Assembly: GCF_018860625.1 (NCBI RefSeq)
Contig: NZ_JAHKQB010000024.1
Coordinates: forward strand, 1-64,000
Reading direction: 5' to 3'
Origin: Paracoccus sp. C2R09
GTDB lineage: Bacteria; Pseudomonadota; Alphaproteobacteria; Rhodobacterales; Rhodobacteraceae
Length of the DNA: 64,000 nt
A program made the position numbers and the translations under genes. The notes below the pieces were generated by a model. It had not been told where the DNA came from. It did no database searches and was given only the letters and a program-made list of their open reading frames with translations. Position 1 is the first letter of the stretch. Each line of letters begins with the position of its first letter. This document shows, one piece after another, positions 58,557 through 64,000 of the stretch.

Positions 58557-59726
58557 ATGCATGCAACAACTTCCCCCCATAGCGGACGGCCCTCGGCTCT
58601 GAGCCTCGCGCGATATGCCTGCAGTAATCCTATGCGGGCCCTTGGGCGCAAGGCGTATCGTCGCCTGCCTACGGCATTGACGCTGGCTGCCCTGCTGTCG
58701 GGCACACCCGCGCTGCCCGATCAGGATGCCGAGACCGGCGCACCGATTGCGGGGCTTGCCGTGGGGCTGGACGCCCTGCGCTGGCAGTCGCACACATCGC
58801 TGGTGGCCGAGTTCATGGATTACCACCAGTTGGGTCTGCGCTGGCTTCGAACCGACCTCAACTGGGCGTCGGTCCAATCTGCGGGTCCCGACAGTTACGA
58901 TTGGCGGGACATGGACCGCATCGTCGCGATGGCGCGGATGCATGACATGAAGGTGCTGCCGGCTGTCGGGTCCTTGCCCGACTGGGCCTGGACCACCGAC
59001 GCCGATGGCCGGAAAATACGCGACGCGCGGGCCTTCGGCCGTTTCATGCAGGCGGCGGCTGAACGTTATGCGCCGCAGAACATACATGTATGGGAAATCT
59101 GGAACGAACCGAACCTGCAGGGCCCATTCCCCCCGCATCCCGATGCTTCGGCCTATGCCGCCCTGTTGAAAGAGGCCGCAGCCGCGATCCGCGACACGGA
59201 TCCTGGCGCGATCGTGCTTCTTGGGGGTCTGGCCGCTGTGATGGTCACGGATCTGGATGGCGATCCTGCCGCGATTTCGGCGCTCGATTTCCTGGAAACG
59301 ATCTATGCCGAAGGCGCCGGCAGCAGCTTCGATGCCGTCGGCTTTCACCCCTATACCGGGACCGCCCTGCCCGATCCATCGGATCCGCAAAACGGCTGGG
59401 GCCTGATGAGCGGCCCGCTCCGGGATATCATGGCGGCAAATGGGGACGGGTCCAAGCCGATCTGGGTCACGGAATACGGTGCTCCGACCAATATCGGCGG
59501 CGGCGGCACCTCGCATGACGATCAGGCGCGCATGTTGGGATCTGCGGCCGATTTGGCGCAGCGTACCCCATGGATCGACGCACTCTTCTGGTACAGCTAT
59601 CGCGATCTGGGCGACGATCCGCAAAATCGCGAGGACTGGTTCGGCCTGATCGATGCCCAAGGCCATCCGAAGCCTGCACGGGCAGCTTTCGAACGTATTT
59701 TGCTGCAACTGCAAAAGGTCAGGTGA
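58557..59726 (+). CDS. Exported glycoside hydrolase, clan GH-A (GH39/PslG-like)
   Basis: A 389-residue protein. An N-terminal basic region and hydrophobic stretch (about 38-53, ALTLAALLSGTPALP) serve as signal peptide or anchor. The TIM barrel carries the acid/base E184 in WEIWNEPN and the nucleophile E306 in WVTEYGAP, as in retaining GH-A enzymes such as PslG. In exopolysaccharide loci such hydrolases trim or release the polymer in the periplasm. ATG 58557 is used; ATG 58632 would shorten the leader to a more normal length. Confidence 0.83.
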   Translation: MHATTSPHSGRPSALSLARYACSNPMRALGRKAYRRLPTALTLAALLSGTPALPDQDAETGAPIAGLAVGLDALRWQSHTSLVAEFMDYHQLGLRWLRTDLNWASVQSAGPDSYDWRDMDRIVAMARMHDMKVLPAVGSLPDWAWTTDADGRKIRDARAFGRFMQAAAERYAPQNIHVWEIWNEPNLQGPFPPHPDASAYAALLKEAAAAIRDTDPGAIVLLGGLAAVMVTDLDGDPAAISALDFLETIYAEGAGSSFDAVGFHPYTGTALPDPSDPQNGWGLMSGPLRDIMAANGDGSKPIWVTEYGAPTNIGGGGTSHDDQARMLGSAADLAQRTPWIDALFWYSYRDLGDDPQNREDWFGLIDAQGHPKPARAAFERILLQLQKVR

Positions 59727-60145
59727 CGTTCGGTCACCCGTTTGCGCCATCATGCGCGCGACCGACGATGGGCGATGTGTTTCCCCATATCTTTCAGCAA
59801 GCATTCACACATTAGGATTTGTTTAATCATCTTGTCCGATTCGATTTGCCTGCTGTAAGGCGTCCGGTTTTCCCTACCATTATCTCAGGGGGCAGCCATC
59901 GGAAATCCATGCTATTTGCCACCAAATGCTGCATCTGCAGCATTGAAAGAGCATGAAACCGCCGAAGGGCCGTGGCCCCCATTAACAGATTCCGGCCTTT
60001 TCCTCAATGATATCAGTATAACCAAGCGCGATACTGGTCCATTTCATCTGTCGGTTGTTTTATTCAGGTTTGAACAACCTGATTGATATTGGTTAATTGT
60101 TTTCAATTCTTCGCATTTTTACGACTGCACAGCTTTTGGGGTACC
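59727..60145. other. AT-rich promoter region of the priming transferase gene
   Basis: About 420 bp of AT-rich DNA upstream of the sugar transferase, with no gene. It contains the inverted repeat at 60064-60082. Long leaders of this kind are common before exopolysaccharide operons. Confidence 0.5.
60064..60082. promoter_or_regulatory. Inverted repeat upstream of the priming sugar transferase
   Basis: TCAGGTT-TGAAC-AACCTGA: 7-bp perfect arms and a 5-bp centre, 63 bp before the start codon. It could be an operator for a regulator of polysaccharide synthesis; no regulator gene is adjacent. Confidence 0.4.
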
Positions 60146-60847
60146 ATGGCGATGGAAAAATATGATGAGCTTTCCCTGTTTCCGAACAGTGGTTCAGCTG
60201 CCATCCTGACCGAAGCGGGCGGCCAATCGACCCAGATCTACTCGCGTCATGCCAAACGAATGGTGGACCTGGGAATTTCCGTCGCGGCGCTTCCCATATT
60301 TCTGACTGTATTGCTTGTTCTGGCGACAATCATTTTCTTGTCCGACCGTCGAAAGCCGATTTTCTCCCATCGTCGGGTCGGCAAGAACGGCAAGGTCTTC
60401 GGCTGCCTGAAGCTGCGCACGATGGTCGTGGGCGCCGAGGATATCCTGCCGGAACTGCTCGAGGCCTGCCCCGAACGCCGCCGCGAATGGGACGAGACGC
60501 AGAAGCTGACCGACGACCCGCGGATCACCCGCCTGGGGCATTTCCTGCGCAAGACCAGCCTGGATGAGCTGCCCCAGATCCTGAACGTCCTGCGTGGCGA
60601 CATGAGCATCGTGGGCCCCCGCCCGATCGTCATGGACGAGCTTCCGCGCTATGGGGAACATGCGGATGCGTATCTGCAGCTGCGGCCGGGTCTGACCGGC
60701 ATGTGGCAGACCACGGGCCGCAACGACGTTTCCTACGAGGAACGCGTGCGCATGGATGTCGAATACGGACGCAATCTGCGTTTCTCGACCGATATGCGGA
60801 TCGTCGGAATGACGGCGATGGCGATGCTGCGCAAGACCGGGCGTTAA
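60146..60847 (+). CDS. Priming sugar transferase (ExoY/PssA-type, bacterial sugar transferase family)
   Basis: A 233-residue membrane-attached transferase that would start repeat-unit assembly by moving a sugar phosphate to undecaprenyl phosphate. One hydrophobic hairpin lies near 42-66, followed by the conserved blocks FGCLKLRTM, DPRITRLGHFLRKTSLDELP, SIVGPRP and RPGLTGMWQTTGRN. The short form, with one membrane segment, is like ExoY rather than the long WbaP. ATG 60146 follows GGGGTACC. It ends seven bases from the end of the convergent polymerase gene. Confidence 0.92.
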   Translation: MAMEKYDELSLFPNSGSAAILTEAGGQSTQIYSRHAKRMVDLGISVAALPIFLTVLLVLATIIFLSDRRKPIFSHRRVGKNGKVFGCLKLRTMVVGAEDILPELLEACPERRREWDETQKLTDDPRITRLGHFLRKTSLDELPQILNVLRGDMSIVGPRPIVMDELPRYGEHADAYLQLRPGLTGMWQTTGRNDVSYEERVRMDVEYGRNLRFSTDMRIVGMTAMAMLRKTGR

Positions 60848-60854
60848 GCCCGGT

Positions 60855-62234
60855 TCACCCGTTCCGGATCGCGCGATCCTGTCTGCCGCCATGGCAGAGG
60901 GCGATCCCCACACCCAGGGCGATCCACCCCCCGAAGAAACGGAAGCTGTCGATACTGGCGCCCAGCATCAGCCAGCCGGTCAGCGTCATCGCGACCGCCA
61001 GGTTCAGGCGCCCGAAATATGTCTCTCCGTTCGCGCGGGATAGACAGCCCAGCAGGACCGGCAGGATCATCGCCAGCCACAGCAGATATCCCGCGATCCC
61101 GGTTTCCGCCAGCAGTCGCACATGCAACGAATAGGCCGGCGGCCAGGCCAGTCTGACATCCGCCGAACTCGAATAGCTACGAACCTCGTAGCTGCGCAGA
61201 TCCTCGGCGCGGATATGATAGGGATAGTTGAAGCCGTATTGTCCCAGACCGACCCCCAGCAGCGGGCGTTCCTCGAACATCGAGATGCCGGCCCGGATGG
61301 CCGCCAGCCGGGTGACGTTCGACACGTTCTCGGTCACGCCCGGGGTCGGGTCGATCAACCCGTCCATGCTGCCGTATCGCACCAGGTTGCTGCCCTTTTC
61401 CATGACCGAGGACTGCACGCTCGGGATCAGCATCATCGTCAGGGCAAGCACCCCCGCGGCGGTGGTCATATGCACGATGATGTCCTTGCGATGCCGAAAG
61501 AAGCCCGCAAGGAACAGCATGAACTGGATGCCGATCACCAGCATTCCGGTCCGCGACTGCAGCAGCAGCACAAGGATCGCGACAGTGGCCAGGATCAGCG
61601 CGACGCGTCCCCTGCCCCCGCGCGTCATGGCAAAGGGAAAAATGAAGGTCAGCATGACCGCCCCCCAGGACGCTTCGAATGCCGTCATCCGCAGCCGCTC
61701 GGGATAGAAGCTGTCCGATCCCGTGTGGATCAGGGCTGACAGGGCCCCGTGGACCTGGCTCAGGACCGGAAGCCCCAACCAGGATGCGAATTCGAAGAAC
61801 CCCGTGACCGCCATCACGCCAAGCGCGATCATCGCACCCCGCGTGACGACCGGCAGCGCCCCCCGGATCGCGAAGTTGTAGAACATCATCGTGACCAGCG
61901 GCCCCAGGGCGACGGCCATGGATTGCGTGATGACGCGGCTCATCCCGGATCTGCCCTTGTACCAATCGGTCGAGATCTGGTCGAAATTCACCGCGACACC
62001 CAGAACGATTACCGCAAGCAGCGCCAGTGTCAGAAGAAAGAATGTCTTCGGGATCGCGAAACTGCCCGGCCTCGCCAGGAAATACAGCATGGCGAATGGA
62101 AGGACATAGACGAAGGCGTCGTTCGCCATCTCGCCCACGGGCAGCAGCGGTCGAATGTCGTTGAAGATCGTGGCCACGACCAGCGCAATGACCAGCGTCG
62201 CGGTGGCAGGCCGCGTTCCGGTCGCAGCCCTCAC
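60855..62234 (-). CDS. O-antigen ligase/polymerase-like membrane protein (Wzy family)
   Basis: A 459-residue membrane protein with about twelve hydrophobic helices. The large periplasmic loop contains RAGISMFEERPLLGVGLGQYG (read in two parts: EERPLLGVGLGQYG is the Wzy_C hallmark), followed by HVRLLAETGIAGYLLWL. It polymerises or ligates polysaccharide repeat units at the periplasmic face. The start is a GTG at 62234 that overlaps the TAG stop of the glycosyltransferase gene by one base, with GAGGG upstream. Confidence 0.83.
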   Translation of the reverse strand: MRAATGTRPATATLVIALVVATIFNDIRPLLPVGEMANDAFVYVLPFAMLYFLARPGSFAIPKTFFLLTLALLAVIVLGVAVNFDQISTDWYKGRSGMSRVITQSMAVALGPLVTMMFYNFAIRGALPVVTRGAMIALGVMAVTGFFEFASWLGLPVLSQVHGALSALIHTGSDSFYPERLRMTAFEASWGAVMLTFIFPFAMTRGGRGRVALILATVAILVLLLQSRTGMLVIGIQFMLFLAGFFRHRKDIIVHMTTAAGVLALTMMLIPSVQSSVMEKGSNLVRYGSMDGLIDPTPGVTENVSNVTRLAAIRAGISMFEERPLLGVGLGQYGFNYPYHIRAEDLRSYEVRSYSSSADVRLAWPPAYSLHVRLLAETGIAGYLLWLAMILPVLLGCLSRANGETYFGRLNLAVAMTLTGWLMLGASIDSFRFFGGWIALGVGIALCHGGRQDRAIRNG

Positions 62235-63028
62235 TATTTCCAGGCCCTCTTCTTGATCGCCGTTAGCCAGTCGAAGGGAATGACCATGAAGATCGCGGTG
62301 CGGGCCAGTCCCGCCCATGAGTGGATATCGGCAGGGGCGAAGTTGTCGCGCTGGATGCGGAATCTGGACACCAGGTTCCGCTTGCGCTTCGCCGCGGTCG
62401 TGCCGGTATCGCTGACGATGTATTCGGTCAGCACCTCGGGGATGTTGGCCAACTGCCAGCGCTGCCCCATCCGGATGAACAGATCGTAATCCTCGGCCGT
62501 GCGATAACGGTCGGAATAGAGCCCGATTTCGCGCAGCGCCTCGGTCCGGATCATGATCGTGGGATGCAGCAGCGCCGGGACATAGCGCTGATACCGCATG
62601 ATCGCGCCGTGATCGGTCGGAAATCGCAGCGTGAACAGATATCTGCCATCATCGTCGACACAGCGCGCCCAAGTGCCCACCATTCCGGTTTTCGGGTTCG
62701 CCTGCAGGAAATCCAACTGGCGGGCAAACCTGCCCGGCAGGGGAAGATCGCCACAATCCAGACGCCCGACAAAGGCGTGACCGCGTTCCAGGATCAGTTC
62801 CAATCCCGCATTCAGCGCGTGTTCGATCCCCTGGTTGCGGTCCAGCCGGTGCAGGGTGACACGATGATCGCCATACTGGGCGTCGCAGTGGATCGGCTGG
62901 GGCGAGCCGTCATCGACGACCACGATGTCGAACGGGTCATCGAACCCGGCCAGCACCTCCAATGTGCGGATCAGGCCGTGCTGATCGCGAAAGACCGGGA
63001 TCAGGATGCAGAGCTTGGGCAGGTTCAT
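62234..63028 (-). CDS. Glycosyltransferase family 2
   Basis: A 264-residue GT-A fold transferase. It has LCILIPVFRDQHGLIRTLEV at the start, VVVDDGSPQP (nucleotide-sugar site near 39-48), GRLDCGDLPLPGRFARQ as the D-x-D-like region near 92-108, and an EDYDLFIRMG motif that holds the catalytic Asp. It adds one sugar to the lipid-linked repeat in the cytoplasm. ATG 63028 lies one base after the Wzz-like stop, so the genes are cotranscribed. Donor and linkage unknown. Confidence 0.9.
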   Translation of the reverse strand: MNLPKLCILIPVFRDQHGLIRTLEVLAGFDDPFDIVVVDDGSPQPIHCDAQYGDHRVTLHRLDRNQGIEHALNAGLELILERGHAFVGRLDCGDLPLPGRFARQLDFLQANPKTGMVGTWARCVDDDGRYLFTLRFPTDHGAIMRYQRYVPALLHPTIMIRTEALREIGLYSDRYRTAEDYDLFIRMGQRWQLANIPEVLTEYIVSDTGTTAAKRKRNLVSRFRIQRDNFAPADIHSWAGLARTAIFMVIPFDWLTAIKKRAWK

Positions 63029-63029
63029 C

Positions 63030-64000
63030 TTACGCATTCCCCCGCTGCCGCCGCCGCCATGCATCGCGCAGGATGGCAAGCGATGCCCCTGCCAGGAAAC
63101 CCGCCACCAGGCCCAGCACCAGGATCACCGGCTTGGCATTGAACCCCGATGGTCCAAGCGGCACGACCGCGGGCGCGAACAGCTGGACGGTCAGTTCGGG
63201 CGATCCGATGCGGCTCTGGATCTGTCGGTGTTCCAGAAGCATCCGCTCGTAGACCGCAGCCGTGGCCTCGACCTCGCGCTCGGCCTCGCGCTGTTCGGCA
63301 TAGATATCGGCGCTGGTATCGATCGCCTCGTCCTGCTTCTGCCCCGTCAGCGTCTCGAAGCGCATGGATTGCAGGCGCACCCTTTCGCGTGTCGCCTGCG
63401 CACGGCGTTCGGCCTGGCGCAGGTTGTTCGTCAGCTCCTCGATCTCTCCGTCCAGATTGGCCAGCATCTGACGATAGAGTTCCAGCCGCAGGTCCGATCG
63501 CAGGCGCAGATACCCGTCCGCCACGGCATTCGCTACCGCCGCCGACAGCTCCGCGCTTTCAGAATTGTAGCTGATCTGAACGACATAGGAACGTCCGCTG
63601 TTGCTGACATCCAGGTTGTGCGAGATCTGGCGGATCAGCATGGCGCGACGAAGTTCCTCGTCATCGGCGGCCTCGGGCGGGAACTCGACCGTGGCGGTCA
63701 GTTCCTCGCGCAGTTCGGGCGACAGGGTGTCCAACGCATGCCCTATGGCCACCGGCGTCGAGATCGTCTCGACGATGGTGGCCGTCACGGAATCGTCGGT
63801 GACCGTTGTGGCCTGTGTCTCGTCCAGGGTGACAAAGCCCGACTTGTCCGCATCCGAGATCAGCTTGGCCGTCGCCGAGTAGCTGTCGGGCATCATCTTC
63901 GCGACGCCGAAGGCCCCCGCGCCGCCCAGCACGGTCAGGGTCACGACCAGCAGCGGGCTGCGCCGGATGGCGCCGAACACGTCGGCCAGCGTGAATGCCC
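63030..64000 (-). CDS. Wzz-like chain-length determinant/polysaccharide co-polymerase (5' end cut off)
   Basis: At least 323 residues; the frame stays open to base 64000 (residues AFTLAD precede the GTG at 63980), so the true start is outside the window. An N-terminal membrane helix (PLLVVTLTVLGGAGAFGVAK) is followed by a periplasmic Wzz domain, a long coiled coil (about 140-225) and a second helix near the C-terminus (VILVLGLVAGFLAGASLAIL). There is no attached tyrosine-kinase domain. It would set polymer length with the Wzy-like protein encoded downstream. Confidence 0.88.
   Translation of the reverse strand, partial: AFTLADVFGAIRRSPLLVVTLTVLGGAGAFGVAKMMPDSYSATAKLISDADKSGFVTLDETQATTVTDDSVTATIVETISTPVAIGHALDTLSPELREELTATVEFPPEAADDEELRRAMLIRQISHNLDVSNSGRSYVVQISYNSESAELSAAVANAVADGYLRLRSDLRLELYRQMLANLDGEIEELTNNLRQAERRAQATRERVRLQSMRFETLTGQKQDEAIDTSADIYAEQREAEREVEATAAVYERMLLEHRQIQSRIGSPELTVQLFAPAVVPLGPSGFNAKPVILVLGLVAGFLAGASLAILRDAWRRRQRGNA

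Overview
The window looks like the chromosome or a large replicon of an alphaproteobacterium of the Rhodobacteraceae, most likely Paracoccus or a close relative. I infer this from the high GC content and codon use, a minCDE operon, a sulfonate-degradation set of the Paracoccus/Roseobacter type, a VPLPA-CTERM protein and an RTX-plus-Hint protein, all common in that family. No rRNA, tRNA, CRISPR array or intact transposon was found.

Layout. (1) 1-5006: a FadR-type GntR regulator (cut by the left edge) diverges from an ABC uptake operon of the nitrate/sulfonate/taurine class that ends in a fumarylacetoacetate-hydrolase-family enzyme. (2) 5176-8403: a short YegD-like Hsp70 facing the minCDE division-site operon. 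(3) 8404-12239: a TonB-dependent receptor, then a plasmid-type DNA-binding protein overlapping a small HNH-like zinc protein. (4) 12240-13599: a gene-poor stretch with a hexanucleotide repeat. (5) 13600-29600: a continuous set for 2,3-dihydroxypropane-1-sulfonate (DHPS) and 3-sulfolactate catabolism. It holds a LacI regulator with two palindromic operators, a TRAP transporter, HpsN and two 2-dehydrogenase candidates (HpsO, HpsP), a GntR regulator, SuyAB, a tripartite tricarboxylate-type transporter with fused TctA and TctB, SlcC, ComC and a SuyZ-type sulfite exporter. (6) 29864-42801: myo-inositol catabolism (IolG, IolJ-like aldolase, IolB, IolC, IolD on one strand; an oxidoreductase, IolE and a second oxidoreductase on the other), a LacI regulator and a CUT2 sugar ABC transporter. 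Two copies of one perfect 16-bp palindrome tie the two divergent promoters together. (7) 42953-50476: a TetR regulator with twin operators, a short-chain dehydrogenase, ExoD, a ferric-reductase-like/intradiol-like pair, a gamma-butyrobetaine-hydroxylase-like enzyme and three envelope proteins. (8) 50764-55307: an exported alpha/beta hydrolase with a VPLPA-CTERM tail and an RTX/Hint protein, separated by AT-rich DNA. (9) 55929-64000: an exopolysaccharide locus (ATP-grasp-like protein, flippase, exported glycoside hydrolase, priming sugar transferase, polymerase/ligase, family 2 glycosyltransferase, Wzz-like protein cut by the right edge).

How the genes work together. In region 5, DHPS imported by the TRAP system is oxidised by HpsN to sulfolactate, while HpsO and HpsP would interconvert the DHPS enantiomers. 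Sulfolactate, made internally or imported by the second transporter, is brought to the (R) form by SlcC and ComC through sulfopyruvate. SuyAB then splits it to pyruvate and sulfite, and SuyZ exports the sulfite. Region 6 takes inositol through inosose, the trione hydrolase, the isomerase, the kinase and the aldolase; the methylmalonate-semialdehyde dehydrogenase is not in the window. All four substrate-binding-protein genes are followed, 8 to 16 bases after the stop codon, by an intercistronic hairpin, which suggests a shared way of keeping the binding protein in excess over its membrane partners.
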